Below are positions 51,867 to 61,361 of a DNA stretch of 64,000 bases, piece after piece. This stretch comes from Silicimonas sp. GTDB lineage: Bacteria; Pseudomonadota; Alphaproteobacteria; Rhodobacterales; Rhodobacteraceae. The position numbers were made by a program, and so were the translations under genes. Position 1 is the first letter of the stretch. Every line of letters begins with the position of its first letter. The notes beneath the pieces are model-generated. The model ran no database searches. It was not told where the DNA came from and saw only the letters and a program-made list of their open reading frames with translations. The DNA lies in the NCBI GenBank assembly GCA_022824315.1, contig JAJEAC010000208.1:27420-91419 (forward strand), given 5' to 3'.

Positions 51867-52735
51867 GCGTCGCCTCCTTCATGCACCACCATCGGTTCGA
51901 GGAAAGCTGTCTCGCTGTCGTTGAGATCCGGAAGGCCGCCACCGGTGATGCGCGGCACCGCCGCCATCAAGGCACGTGTATAGGCATGACCAGGGTCTTC
52001 GAAGATCGCCGGGGTGGGTCCCTGCTCGACGATGCGCCCGCGATAGATCACGAAGACCCGGTCGGCAAACTCCCGCACCACCCCCAGGTTGTGCGAAATG
52101 AAGAAGACCGCGGTGCCGCTTTGCTCGACCAGTTCGTGCATCAGTTTCAGCGTCTTTGCCTGCACGGTCACGTCGAGCGCCGTTCCGGGCTCGTCGGCAA
52201 TCAGCAGCGACGGGTGGTTGGCAAGCGCCATTGCGATGACGACCCGCTGGTTCATGCCGCCAGAGAGCTGGAACGGATAGGCACCGAGCACCCGGGCGTG
52301 GTCGTGGATCGAGACCGACTGCAGAAGCGTGCCCGCCCTCTCGTCCGCAGCCTCGCGCGAGAGGCCCGGGTCGCGTCGGCGCAGCACCTCGGCGAACTGG
52401 GTCCCGATGGTGAAGACCGGGTTCAGCGACGAGGTCGGGTCCTGGAAGATCATCGAGATCGACGTTCCGCGAAGTGCTTGCCACTGGCGGCGGCTCAGCC
52501 GGTTCAGGTCCTCGCCTTCGAAGAAGAGCCCGCCCTCGACCTGCGCCGAAGGCAGTTCCTGCAGGAGACCCAGCACGATCCGCGCGGTCACCGACTTGCC
52601 CGATCCGCTCTCGCCGACCAGCGCCACCCGCTCGCCGGCGCGGATGTCGAGCGAGATGCCGTGCAGCACCTCGGACACGCCGGAATAGCCGCGAAAGCGC
52701 AGGCAAAGGTCGCGAATTGCCAGAACCTCGCTCAC
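51863..52735 (-). CDS. dppD: Dipeptide/oligopeptide ABC transporter ATP-binding protein (DppD/OppD type)
   Basis: GTG 52735 overlaps the dppC stop (GTGA) and gives 290 residues; the frame reaching 53116 is out of place inside dppC. Walker A GESGSGKSV is near residues 38-46, signature LSGGMNQRVVIAMAL near 155, Walker B LLIADEPGTALD follows, and the OppD tail HAYTRALMAAVPRITG is at the end. It pairs with DppF. The likely cargo is a cyclic amide or N-carbamoyl amino acid, inferred from the co-transcribed Hyu enzymes. Confidence 0.92.
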   Translation of the reverse strand: MSEVLAIRDLCLRFRGYSGVSEVLHGISLDIRAGERVALVGESGSGKSVTARIVLGLLQELPSAQVEGGLFFEGEDLNRLSRRQWQALRGTSISMIFQDPTSSLNPVFTIGTQFAEVLRRRDPGLSREAADERAGTLLQSVSIHDHARVLGAYPFQLSGGMNQRVVIAMALANHPSLLIADEPGTALDVTVQAKTLKLMHELVEQSGTAVFFISHNLGVVREFADRVFVIYRGRIVEQGPTPAIFEDPGHAYTRALMAAVPRITGGGLPDLNDSETAFLEPMVVHEGGDA

Positions 52736-53565
52736 TGATCCGCCCCCAGGATTTCGCGCAGCGCATCGCCGATCAGGTTGAAGCCGAAGACTGCAATCAG
52801 GATCGCGAGGCCCGGGAACACCGTCAGCCACCAGCTGTCCGGCAGGTAGCGCGCGCCTTCGGCCACCATGCTGCCGAGATCGGGCGTTGGCGGCTGCACG
52901 CCCAGACCGAGGAACGACAGCGACGAGGCGATAATGATGACGAAACCCATGTCGAGCGTCATCTTGGTTATGATGGCGGGCAGGCAGTTCGGCAGTATTT
53001 CCCTGAGCGTGACGTGCAGCGTCGACGCGCCTATGACCTCCGCAGCTAGCACGTAGCCCTCTTCGCGCTCGGAGCGTGCAATGTTGTAGACAAGCCGCGC
53101 GTACCAGGGCCACCACATCGCGGTGACCGCCAGCATGGCATTCATGAGCGTCGGCTCGAGCACGCCCATCATGGCGATCGCCAGCACCAGCGGCGGAATC
53201 GACAGAAAGACATCCGTCAGGCGCATGAGCACGAACTCGGTACGGCCGCCAAGATAGCCGGCGAAGAGCCCGACCAGCGTGCCGATCGGCGGAGCGATGG
53301 CCAGCACCACCACGCCGAGGATCAGCGAGATGCGAAAGGCGTAGAGGATCCGGCTGAAGAGGTCGCGGCCCACGAGATCGGTGCCCATGAGGTTTCGAGC
53401 GGTGGGGCCCTTGTTGAAGTAGACGAAGTCGACCACAGACCCCCGATGCTCGGGAAAGGGCGCAATGTAGTCGGCCAGAACTGCCGAAAGCACGACCGCC
53501 GCCACCAGGATGGCGCCGAGCAGCGAAAGCGGGTTGCGAAGCAGGATGATGATCGTGCGTCTCAT
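52732..53565 (-). CDS. dppC: Dipeptide-type ABC transporter permease (DppC/OppC)
   Basis: ATG 53565 overlaps the dppB stop and gives 277 residues; the long upstream frame lies within dppB. The N-terminal span NPLSLLGAILVAAVVLSAVL is followed by the extracytoplasmic loop with NLMGTDLVGRDLFSRILY, the classic DppC signature, and the docking motif EVIGASTLHVTLREILPN. About six spans. It forms the channel with DppB. Confidence 0.92.
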   Translation of the reverse strand: MRRTIIILLRNPLSLLGAILVAAVVLSAVLADYIAPFPEHRGSVVDFVYFNKGPTARNLMGTDLVGRDLFSRILYAFRISLILGVVVLAIAPPIGTLVGLFAGYLGGRTEFVLMRLTDVFLSIPPLVLAIAMMGVLEPTLMNAMLAVTAMWWPWYARLVYNIARSEREEGYVLAAEVIGASTLHVTLREILPNCLPAIITKMTLDMGFVIIIASSLSFLGLGVQPPTPDLGSMVAEGARYLPDSWWLTVFPGLAILIAVFGFNLIGDALREILGADQ

Positions 53566-54590
53566 GAGGTGCCCCGCTCCGAATGACGGATGCGCGGATT
53601 GAGGAACGCGATCAGCAGGTCGACGATCAGGTTCACGATCAGGAAGGTGGCGGAGATGATCAGCACGGTCCCGATGATCGCGTTGAGGTCCTTCCTGAGG
53701 ATCACGGCAACGCCATAGCGGCTGAGGCCCGGCCATGCGAAGACGGCTTCGACCAGGAAGGCATTCCCCAGCATGGCCGCGAAATCGAGCCCGATGATGG
53801 TAAGCGAGGGAATTAGCGATGGCTTGAACGCGTATTTTGCCGCGATGCGCCGCGCCGAGAAACCATAGGCCTGGGCCATCTCGACATAGGGCCTGTCGTA
53901 GGTTTCGACCATGTTCGCGCGCGTCAGCCGCGCCGCTTGCCCGATGCCGGAAACCGCCAGCGCGAAGGCAGGCAGGAAGATGTGCCAGAGGACATCGAAA
54001 AAGGCCGCGCCGTTCCTGGCGAGCAGCGTGTCTATCAGCAGGAAACCGGTAGCGCGCGTGATCTCGAAGCTGTCGGTGATCCGTCCGGCGATCGGAAAGA
54101 TGGGCAGGAAGAACGCGAAGAGCAGCATCAGGATCACCGCCCAGACGAAGCTCGGCGCCGAAACGCCAAGAAGCGAGACAACGCGGATCAGATGGTCGGG
54201 CCAGCGCCCGCGGTAGCGTGCCGACCACATGCCGAGCGGCAGGCCGATGGCGACCATCAGTACCCCGGCAAAGAGCACAAGCTCCAGCGTCGCGGGCAGG
54301 AACTGCGCGATGTCCAGCGTCACCGGGCGGTTGGTGTAGAGCGAGACGCCGAGATCACCCTGCAGCAGGTCGGCCACGAAATGTCCGTATTGAACCACGA
54401 CCGGGTCGTCGAGATGCAATGCCGCGCGCAGGTTGGCCACCTGTTCCTCGGTCGCGTTCGGTCCCAGCGCGATTCGCGCCGGATCGCCGGGAATCACCCG
54501 CGCGATGCCGAAGATCAGCATTGAAACGCCGACGAGCACGATCAGGGAGATGCCGAGCCGCCGCGAAAGCAGACGAAGGACAGCAGACAT
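53562..54590 (-). CDS. dppB: Dipeptide-type ABC transporter permease (DppB/OppB)
   Basis: A 342-residue inner-membrane permease. It starts RLLSRRLGISLIVLVGVSML with IFGIARVIPGDPARIALGPN directly after, both typical of DppB, and has about six spans. The docking loop is EMAQAYGFSARRIAAKYAFK. It is separated from the binding-protein gene by 60 bp that carry a strong UUCG hairpin. The stop overlaps dppC by 4 bp. Confidence 0.92.
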   Translation of the reverse strand: MSAVLRLLSRRLGISLIVLVGVSMLIFGIARVIPGDPARIALGPNATEEQVANLRAALHLDDPVVVQYGHFVADLLQGDLGVSLYTNRPVTLDIAQFLPATLELVLFAGVLMVAIGLPLGMWSARYRGRWPDHLIRVVSLLGVSAPSFVWAVILMLLFAFFLPIFPIAGRITDSFEITRATGFLLIDTLLARNGAAFFDVLWHIFLPAFALAVSGIGQAARLTRANMVETYDRPYVEMAQAYGFSARRIAAKYAFKPSLIPSLTIIGLDFAAMLGNAFLVEAVFAWPGLSRYGVAVILRKDLNAIIGTVLIISATFLIVNLIVDLLIAFLNPRIRHSERGTS

Positions 54591-54611
54591 GGCCGCAGAT
54601 CCGGAGTTTCG

Positions 54612-54637
54612 CCGCCGGGCCCCGAAGGGCCCGGCGG
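54612..54637 (-). terminator. cUUCGg hairpin between dppA and dppB
   Basis: On the minus strand an 11-bp GC stem (CCGCCGGGCCC / GGGCCCGGCGG) closes on a UUCG tetraloop with a C-G closing pair, an exceptionally stable hairpin. There is no T-run, so stabilisation of the dppA mRNA or partial attenuation is likely. Confidence 0.75.
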
Positions 54638-54650
54638 AACGGGAATGGAC

Positions 54651-56240
54651 TCAGTCGTCGGCCACTTCCATCAGGCGGAAACTGAAGCCCATGCCGTCGA
54701 GTCCGAACGCGTGAGCCGGATCCGAAAGTGCAGGCGCCTTAACCCGGTCGCTGGCGGCAAAGACCGACTGCCGATCATAGCTGTAGATCGTCGGCGCGAT
54801 CTCCATCAGGCGCGCATTCAGCATCGAATAGGCTTCCTGGCGCGCTTCGGGCGTCGGAGCGTTGCGGCCGGCTTCCAGGTGTTCGTCCACCATCGCATCG
54901 TTGAGGTATTCCGGCGACTGCCAGGTGCCGGGGGTCGACGAATGGTACATGCCGTAGAGCAGCGTGTCCGGGTCGCCCGTGACCGCGTTCACGAAGAGCT
55001 GGCTGATATGCGGCGTGTTCTCGGGCTTGCTGACCTGTTCGGCAAAAAGCGCCCAAGGCAGCTTCCGGATGTGCGATTTCACGCCGATGTCCGCGAGGTT
55101 CGATTGGAATAGCAGCGCGAACCGCTCCTCCAGCGGCACTTCGGCAATCCAGCTGACCTCGATGTCCATTCCGGCCGAATCATGGCTGCAGGCCGCGAGA
55201 TACTCACGCGCCTTGTCGAGGTCCTGAGCCTGGACCATCGAGCTGTCGTTGGCCCCGAACATGCCGACCGGAATCGCGCCCGTCGAGGGGCTGCCGGCAG
55301 AGATGTCCTCGGTGATCGCGATCATGCGGATCGCGGTCTGGTAGTCGAAGGCGGCACTCAGCGCCCGCCGGCAGTTCACGTCGTCAAGCGGCGGCTTGGT
55401 CGTGTTCATCTTCAGGTAGAACGCCCCGGTTCCGCTTTCGGTGAAGAGCTGTGCGCCCTCCTTGGCAAGCGCGCCCATCACCTCGGGCGGCAGCCATTGC
55501 GACGAGATGTCGTGCTCGCCCGTCGCGATAAGCGTGCGCACTGTCGACGCCTCCAGCCCGTAGCGCAGCCGCACGGTGTCAGGCGCCGCCTCGGCAATGT
55601 CGAGGAAATAATCGCCGTTCTTCTCCATGACGGTCTCTTCCTGCGGGTTGTGCGAGACGACCCGGTAGGCCCCGGTGCCGGCACCGTTCGCCGACAGGAA
55701 GGCCTGTCCCCAGTCCTTCATCTCTCCGTCGCCCTCGCCGAGGTTCTCCATGACCAGTTTCTTGTCGACGATAGGCAGTCGCACCAGCGATGCCACGAAC
55801 GGAGCATAGGAGGAGGAAAGGTTGAAGCGGACGGTCGAGGAATCGACCGCCTCGGCGCTTTCGACCACGCCTAGGAGGTAGGACAGGCCGGCGCCCAGCG
55901 CCTTCATCCGCGCGACCGAGAAGACGACGTCATCGGCGGTCAGCGGGTTGCCGCTCTGGAAGTTCACGTCGCCTCTCAGCGTGAATGTGAACGCGTTGCC
56001 GTCGCTTTCCCAGCTTTCGGCAAGGTGCGGTGCATGGCCCGGACCGCCCTGCACCGGCAGCACCAACGTGTCATAGACGTTGAACATCAGGATGCTGTCG
56101 GCGTAGTCCGACGCCTTGGCCGGGTCGAGTTCGCCGACCGCAACCTCGTCGAGCCGCAGCGTGCCTCCGGCAATTGCAGGGGCGGCCAGCGCAGTCGCTG
56201 CCAACAGTCCGGCAGCCAGGGTTGTTTTCCACAGTGTCAT
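54651..56240 (-). CDS. dppA: Dipeptide-type ABC transporter substrate-binding protein (DppA family)
   Basis: A 529-residue family 5 binding protein with a signal peptide of about 24 residues (TTLAAGLLAATALAAPAIA). Stretches APHLAESWESDGNAFTFTLR and DVNFQSGNPLTADDVVFSVA are characteristic. It binds the substrate in the periplasm and passes it to DppBC. It overlaps the XRE-cupin regulator stop by 4 bp. The operon suggests a hydantoin, oxoproline or similar ligand instead of ordinary dipeptides; this is inference. Confidence 0.92.
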   Translation of the reverse strand: MTLWKTTLAAGLLAATALAAPAIAGGTLRLDEVAVGELDPAKASDYADSILMFNVYDTLVLPVQGGPGHAPHLAESWESDGNAFTFTLRGDVNFQSGNPLTADDVVFSVARMKALGAGLSYLLGVVESAEAVDSSTVRFNLSSSYAPFVASLVRLPIVDKKLVMENLGEGDGEMKDWGQAFLSANGAGTGAYRVVSHNPQEETVMEKNGDYFLDIAEAAPDTVRLRYGLEASTVRTLIATGEHDISSQWLPPEVMGALAKEGAQLFTESGTGAFYLKMNTTKPPLDDVNCRRALSAAFDYQTAIRMIAITEDISAGSPSTGAIPVGMFGANDSSMVQAQDLDKAREYLAACSHDSAGMDIEVSWIAEVPLEERFALLFQSNLADIGVKSHIRKLPWALFAEQVSKPENTPHISQLFVNAVTGDPDTLLYGMYHSSTPGTWQSPEYLNDAMVDEHLEAGRNAPTPEARQEAYSMLNARLMEIAPTIYSYDRQSVFAASDRVKAPALSDPAHAFGLDGMGFSFRLMEVADD

Positions 56241-56896
56241 TCTTCGTCTCCCTTTTTTTCAGAATGGGTGCTCGTGCCTTGCGCATTGTTCTTTTGGATG
56301 GGGTCATTGGCGTCTTCGCCGAAGACATCCAAGGTGCCGCTCCAGAGAATGGAGACCGTCTGGTCGGTGTGGTTCCAGGTGGCGTGCTTCCTGCGGGACG
56401 CGAAATGCATCGAGTCCCCCTGCCGCAGGATCTTGCGCTCGCCATCGATCTCGACGGTGATTTCGCCCTGCAGCATGTAGAACAGTTCTTCACCCTCGTG
56501 GCTGATCGGCTCGCTCCGGTGTCCGGGCGGCTCGTGCAGGATGACTGCGCGCAGCGTACTGCCCGGGAAATTCGCCGACAGCCGCTCGTAGGAAATCGAC
56601 CCGTCCGCGACACGATAGCTGACGCGTCGGCTCTTGCGGGTCGTACCGGTGCCGCTGCCGGGCTGCTCCAGAAACTCCGAAATCGGACGCTCCAGCACCC
56701 GCGCGATAGAACGCAGCGAAGACAGCGACGGCGCTGCCAGTCCGCGTTCCACTTGCGAAATGAACCCGACCGAAAGGCCTGCATTGTCGGCCACGTACTG
56801 CATCGTGAGCTTTGCTTCCTTGCGGCAACGCCTGAGTTGTTCTCCGAGATCGAGAGCCGTGTCTTCCGGCTGAGCTTGCGGCTGCTTTTTTAGCAT
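56237..56896 (-). CDS. XRE family regulator with C-terminal cupin domain
   Basis: ATG 56896 gives 219 residues; the promoter at 56904-56932 rules out the longer frame to 56938. The XRE helix-turn-helix is GEQLRRCRKEAKLTMQYVAD then AGLSVGFISQVERGLAAPSL, and the cupin_2 domain is at about 130-190 (GHRSEPISHEGEELFYMLQG). Such regulators control amine, amino-acid or carbohydrate catabolism by sensing a small ligand in the cupin. It heads the dpp-hyu operon and overlaps dppA by 4 bp. It is probably an autoregulator of the whole 13.5-kb unit. Confidence 0.9.
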   Translation of the reverse strand: MLKKQPQAQPEDTALDLGEQLRRCRKEAKLTMQYVADNAGLSVGFISQVERGLAAPSLSSLRSIARVLERPISEFLEQPGSGTGTTRKSRRVSYRVADGSISYERLSANFPGSTLRAVILHEPPGHRSEPISHEGEELFYMLQGEITVEIDGERKILRQGDSMHFASRRKHATWNHTDQTVSILWSGTLDVFGEDANDPIQKNNAQGTSTHSEKKGDEE

Positions 56897-56903
56897 AGGT
56901 AAA

Positions 56904-56932
56904 ATTCTGGCGGCGGGATTCGGACCTGTCAA
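56904..56932 (-). promoter_or_regulatory. Promoter of the XRE-dpp-hyu operon
   Basis: On the minus strand TTGACA (56927-56932), a 17-bp spacer and CAGAAT (56904-56909) form a good sigma-70 promoter. Transcription would start at about 56897, directly at the ATG at 56896, so the message would be leaderless or nearly so. Confidence 0.55.
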
Positions 56933-57224
56933 GTTCAAATGTCAGGTGACGTAGGACCGGGCACAGCACACCGTCGGCACCGTCTCACCGGCCGCCCTGG
57001 CTGGTCGCGCCCCTGTTCGGGTTCCGAATTCTCGCCTTCAGCGCTGCCGGGCCGAATGTACCGAGGTATTCGATGACCTCGTCGCCGTCATCGCTCCCGT
57101 TGAAATACCTGACACGGCGCGACGCCAGACAGTCATGGCACCATGAATTTGGTGCCGGGGTCGCGTGCGAAGAGATGATGGGATGCCCAGATCTGGTCGT
57201 TTTGGGCTGGAACTCCGAATCCCT
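56933..57224. other. Intergenic region between the ligase operon and the dpp-hyu promoter
   Basis: About 290 bp. It holds a hairpin, GGCACCA/TGGTGCC at 57137-57156 with a 6-nt loop, that could end the liv-amidase-ligase transcript, though no T-run follows. No gene was recognised. Confidence 0.45.
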
Positions 57225-58991
57225 TCAAGATGATTGCGTCTCCGTCGCCAGGCTCTCGATCATCTTGTCGCGCATCACGAATTTCTGCGGCTTTCCAGTG
57301 ACCGTCATCGGCAGTTCGTCAACGACCCGGACGTGCGTCGGAACCTTGAAGTGGGCGACTTGTCCCTTCAGGGTCTCATGCAGTTCTGCTTCGGAAACTT
57401 CCGTTCCAGGCTTCGTGACAACCCACGCGCAGACTCGCTCGCCGAGTCTCTCGTCCGGAATGCCGAAGACCTGGGCGTCGCTCACTTTCGGGTGGCGGAT
57501 CAGGCATTCCTCCACTTCGCGCGGATAGATGTTCTCGCCGCCCCGAATGATCATGTCCTTGACGCGGCCCACGATCGAGCAATACCCCTCCTTGTCGAGG
57601 ACGGCGAGATCGCCCGAGTGCATCCAGCCGTCCAATATGCTCTCGGCTGTCTTTTCGTCTTCCTGCCAATACCCTTTCATGACGGAATAGCCGCGCGTGC
57701 AAAGCTCGCCTTGAGCGCCGACCGGAACGATCCGGCCGTCATTGTCGATGATCTTGATTTCGAGATGTGGGTGAACCCGCCCCACTGTCTCGCATCGCCT
57801 GTCCGTGGGATCGTCAACGAAGCTCTGGAAGGAGACCGGCGACGTTTCCGTCATGCCATAGGCGATCGTGACCTCTTTCATGTTCATTTCCGAGTTGACG
57901 CGTTGCATGACGTCAACCGGGCAGGGGGCGCCGGCCATGATGCCGGTTCGCAGGCGGGACACGTCGCGCGGCTCCGCTTCAAGAGCCTCCAGCATCGCGA
58001 CGAACATCGTCGGGACGCCGTAGACGGCCGTGCATCGCTCCCCGGCCAGGGCATCGAGCGTCTGGCCCGCATCGAATCCTTCGCCGGGAAAGACTGCCGT
58101 GGCCCCTTTGCTGATCGCGCCTAGGACCCCCAGGACCATACCGAAGCAGTGATACAGCGGGACAGGTATGGCCAGCCTGTCGATCTCTGTCAGGTTGATC
58201 CGGTCGGTCACGAAGCGGGCGTTGTTGACGATGTTGTAGTGCGAGAGGGTCGCCCCTTTCGGGCTGCCCGTCGTGCCGGACGTGAACTGAATGTTGATCG
58301 CATCGTCGGGGCTCAGGGTCTTGTCGATCGCCGGAAGCCTGAGCTGCTGGGCGGGACCGCCAAGCTTGCGGAGCTGTTCGAAGGAATACGCACCCGCCCC
58401 GGGCCCGTCGTCCATGATCACGACGCTGCGCAGATGCGGAAACCTGGCCGACTGGAGCCGTCCCGGTTCGCAGTCTTCAAGTTCGGGGGCGAGACTTCGA
58501 ATCATGCCTGAATAGTCGGAGGTCTTGAACGACTTGGCCGCAATCAGCGCCTTGCACCCAACCTTGTTCAATGCGTATTCCAGTTCCCCCGAACGATAGG
58601 CCGGGTTGATGTTCACCAGCAGAACGCCCACACGTGCGGTCGCAAACTGGGTCAGCACCCATTCGACCCGGTTCGGCGACCAGATGCCCAGCCGGTCACC
58701 CTTGTCGAGGCCCAGCGCCAGGAGGCCGGATGCGAGTTCGTCCACCGCCCGGTCAAGATCATAGTAGCTCATCCTGACACCTTGCTCGCAGAACACGGCG
58801 GCATCGCGCGGACCAAAGCGTGAAACCGCTTCGCCCAGAAGTTGCGGAATGGTGGCATAGGCCAGAGGCGGGTGCGACGGGCCACGGACGTAGGACTGGC
58901 CGTCATTCGGGGCAAGCGTCTCGGCCGGTGCATCAGGCCGTGCTTCCCAATCGGAAATCCGGCTCGCCAGGCTTTCGTTCAGGATTGACAT
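57225..58991 (-). CDS. Acyl-CoA synthetase (AMP-binding, fatty-acid ligase family)
   Basis: ATG 58991 gives 588 residues; the frame to 59126 overlaps the amidase. It is a two-domain ANL ligase: the AMP motif [20 protein letters not shown] is near residue 195, [17 protein letters not shown] and [20 protein letters not shown] mark the second half, and [20 protein letters not shown] leads into the C-terminal domain with [12 protein letters not shown]. It forms acyl-CoA from a free acid and ATP. Next to an amidase it probably activates the acid released from the amide, as acyl-CoA synthetases do in aldoxime-nitrile clusters. It follows the fusion gene by 14 bp. Confidence 0.9.
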   Translation of the reverse strand: MSILNESLASRISDWEARPDAPAETLAPNDGQSYVRGPSHPPLAYATIPQLLGEAVSRFGPRDAAVFCEQGVRMSYYDLDRAVDELASGLLALGLDKGDRLGIWSPNRVEWVLTQFATARVGVLLVNINPAYRSGELEYALNKVGCKALIAAKSFKTSDYSGMIRSLAPELEDCEPGRLQSARFPHLRSVVIMDDGPGAGAYSFEQLRKLGGPAQQLRLPAIDKTLSPDDAINIQFTSGTTGSPKGATLSHYNIVNNARFVTDRINLTEIDRLAIPVPLYHCFGMVLGVLGAISKGATAVFPGEGFDAGQTLDALAGERCTAVYGVPTMFVAMLEALEAEPRDVSRLRTGIMAGAPCPVDVMQRVNSEMNMKEVTIAYGMTETSPVSFQSFVDDPTDRRCETVGRVHPHLEIKIIDNDGRIVPVGAQGELCTRGYSVMKGYWQEDEKTAESILDGWMHSGDLAVLDKEGYCSIVGRVKDMIIRGGENIYPREVEECLIRHPKVSDAQVFGIPDERLGERVCAWVVTKPGTEVSEAELHETLKGQVAHFKVPTHVRVVDELPMTVTGKPQKFVMRDKMIESLATETQSS

Positions 58992-59005
58992 GATGATCCC
59001 CTGTC

Positions 59006-61360
59006 CTACATCGTCCGCCAGTCGCCGGATTGCTCGAAGGCATGCGCGGCCTGGTAAAGCTTCATCTCTCCGAATCTCTCGCCGACAAGCATCATGCCTA
59101 TGGGCAGGCCTTCGCTCAGGCCGCACGGCACGTTGATGGCGGGCAAGCCGCCGTTGAACGGTGCGGTGTTGCCGATCATTTCGAACGCGCGCTGAACGTA
59201 GAGGCTGATGGAGCAGTCCGCGGGCGGGACTTGCTGCGGCTTCATCGGCACGGTTGGCATCAACAGAAGGTCGTGCTGCGCCAGCGCGCTCGAGTAGGCC
59301 CGGTTGACCTTGCGCATCAGGTTTTGCGCCTTGCCGTAGAAGCGGCCGCGGTACTGTTCCTGGAAGAACTCGCCGAGGAACATGCAGACCTTGAGCGAAT
59401 GTGTCAGTTCATCGGCCCTGCTCCGCCACTGTGCCATGTGATCCATCATGGAGGGCAGGAAGAGACCCCTGCAGTTCGTGCCGCCGGAATTTTCGTGCAT
59501 CATGTGATCCTGCAAACCCTCGACCGTGATTGCGGTCCAGCAGTCAACCGCGAGATTGTGCTCCGGAATCGAGACCTCTTCGACATGCGCGCCGAGTTCT
59601 CGGAAGCGTTCGGCGGCGGCGAACACAATTTGGTCGACGTCCGCTTCGCTCTCGGCCCGATGGAACCCCTCCTTGAGAATCGCTATTCGGAGACCTTGCG
59701 CCCCGCGCCCCAGAGCCTCGGTGTAGTGAAACGTTCGCGGACAGCTTTGGCGCGGATCAAGACCATCCTCGCCGGCAAGGACTTCGAGCAGCAGGGCGTT
59801 GTCCGCCACTGTGTTCGTTACCGGCCCGACATGGTCTATCGTCCGCTCGATCGGCATGACGCCGGTGTACGGGACGAGCCCGTGCGTGGGCTTCATGCCG
59901 TAAACGCCGCAATTCGAGGAGGGGATGCGGATCGAACCTCCCTGGTCCCCGGCGATGGCCATGTCGACCTCCCCGGCGGCAACCAGTGCCGCCGATCCTC
60001 CGGACGAGCCACCCGCCATGAATCCGTGTTTCCAGGGATTGTGGATCGGGCCCTTGGAGCCCGTGTGCGATCCGGCCGAGAGGCAGAAATTCTCGCAATG
60101 CGCCTTGCCGGCGATGATTGCGCCGGCATCCAGCATCCGGGTGACGATGGTCGCGTCGATTTCCGGCGTGTAGCCTTCCATCACCGACGATCCGTTCATC
60201 ATCGGCACGCCGGCCAGGCAGATCGTGTCCTTGAGTGCAACCCGCCTGCCACGCAACGGACCGTCCGGCGCGCCCCTGATCTCGGTCTTGACGTACCAGG
60301 CGTTGAGAGGGTTTTCCGAGGAATCCGGGAATCTGCCCGGCGACCGGGGGTAACGCACAGGCGGCAGGTTGTCCGGCGTTGCGTCCAGCCGGTCATAGGC
60401 CTGGATGTAGGGTTCCATGATTTCGCAGTATTCGTGCAGCTCTTCATCCGAAAGGCTCATGCCGAACCGGCTAGCCATGTCGCGCATCTGCGAAAGTGTC
60501 GGGCGTTTTACGGTCATGTTGGTCACCAGGTCTTGGACTGCAGGCTGGCTCGGAGGTGCGGCCAGCGGTTCGGATCGCTTTCGCGGCTCGGGCGTCGCTT
60601 GGTGCCGACGCCCTTGCCCTCGGGCTGAACGGGCTGTTCCGAACCCCAGGTACTGATCGACCTTGGCATGGTCCGACAGCTCGGATTTTTGCAGCTCGCC
60701 AGTGATCCGGCCCCGCTCAATGACAAGGACCCGATCCGACAGTTCGGAGATGAAGTCGAGATTCTGCTCCACCAGCAGGATGGAAAGCCCCCGACCCTCG
60801 CGAAGGCGGAGCAGCGTCTCCCCGATCTCGTCGATGATCGAGGGCTGAATGCCTTCTGTCGGTTCGTCCAGAAGGAGAAAGTCCGGATCCCCCATCAGGC
60901 ATCTCGCCAAGGCTAGCAGTTGCTGTTCACCACCAGACAAAGCTGCGCCATGCCGGTCAGACAGGGCGCGAAGGCGCGGAAAGTCGGACAGGGTGGCTTC
61001 CAAGACATCGCTCTCGGAAGCGCCGGCATACTCATGCCAGGCAAAGCGCAGATTGTCGCGAACCGTCAGCTGAGGGAATATGCCCCTTCCCTGGGGAACA
61101 TATCCAACGCCAAGCCCGGCGCGTTCGTGGGGCGACATCCGGGTGACGTCTTCGGAGCGAAACCTGATCGTCCCGGATCCGGCAGGCAGAAAGCCCATGA
61201 TGGTCTTGAGAAGCGTGGACTTGCCCATTCCGTTATGGCCAAGAATGCCGACCACCTCGTTCTCGGAGACGGAAAAGTCGATGCCATGCAGGATCGGCAC
61301 CCTGTCATATCCACCCGTGACCCCCTTGACTTCCAGCACATATGCACCGCCCTCGCTCAT
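59006..61360 (-). CDS. LivF-type ABC ATPase fused to an amidase-signature hydrolase
   Basis: One uninterrupted 784-residue frame. Residues 1-240 are a LivF-type ATPase: Walker [10 protein letters not shown] (41-49), signature LSGGEQQ (141-147), Walker B FLLLDEP (161-167), and tail VDQYLGF. Residues 241-281 are an Arg/Pro-rich linker. Residues 282-784 are a complete amidase like the Rhodococcus nitrile-pathway enzyme: Lys377, Ser452 and Ser476, spaced exactly as Lys96, Ser171 and Ser195 there, with Asp472 in place of Asp191. An internal ATG at 60517 could start the amidase alone but has a weak ribosome site. The protein could couple amide import to hydrolysis. Fusion is seen; coupling is inferred. 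Confidence 0.85.
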   Translation of the reverse strand: MSEGGAYVLEVKGVTGGYDRVPILHGIDFSVSENEVVGILGHNGMGKSTLLKTIMGFLPAGSGTIRFRSEDVTRMSPHERAGLGVGYVPQGRGIFPQLTVRDNLRFAWHEYAGASESDVLEATLSDFPRLRALSDRHGAALSGGEQQLLALARCLMGDPDFLLLDEPTEGIQPSIIDEIGETLLRLREGRGLSILLVEQNLDFISELSDRVLVIERGRITGELQKSELSDHAKVDQYLGFGTARSARGQGRRHQATPEPRKRSEPLAAPPSQPAVQDLVTNMTVKRPTLSQMRDMASRFGMSLSDEELHEYCEIMEPYIQAYDRLDATPDNLPPVRYPRSPGRFPDSSENPLNAWYVKTEIRGAPDGPLRGRRVALKDTICLAGVPMMNGSSVMEGYTPEIDATIVTRMLDAGAIIAGKAHCENFCLSAGSHTGSKGPIHNPWKHGFMAGGSSGGSAALVAAGEVDMAIAGDQGGSIRIPSSNCGVYGMKPTHGLVPYTGVMPIERTIDHVGPVTNTVADNALLLEVLAGEDGLDPRQSCPRTFHYTEALGRGAQGLRIAILKEGFHRAESEADVDQIVFAAAERFRELGAHVEEVSIPEHNLAVDCWTAITVEGLQDHMMHENSGGTNCRGLFLPSMMDHMAQWRSRADELTHSLKVCMFLGEFFQEQYRGRFYGKAQNLMRKVNRAYSSALAQHDLLLMPTVPMKPQQVPPADCSISLYVQRAFEMIGNTAPFNGGLPAINVPCGLSEGLPIGMMLVGERFGEMKLYQAAHAFEQSGDWRTM

Positions 61361-61361
61361 C

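Noticed and set aside
52732..54228. Long dppC frame reaching far upstream inside dppB
   Set aside because: The extra N-terminal part is the alternative reading of dppB; the DppC start at 53565 with its ATGA overlap and normal length is much better.
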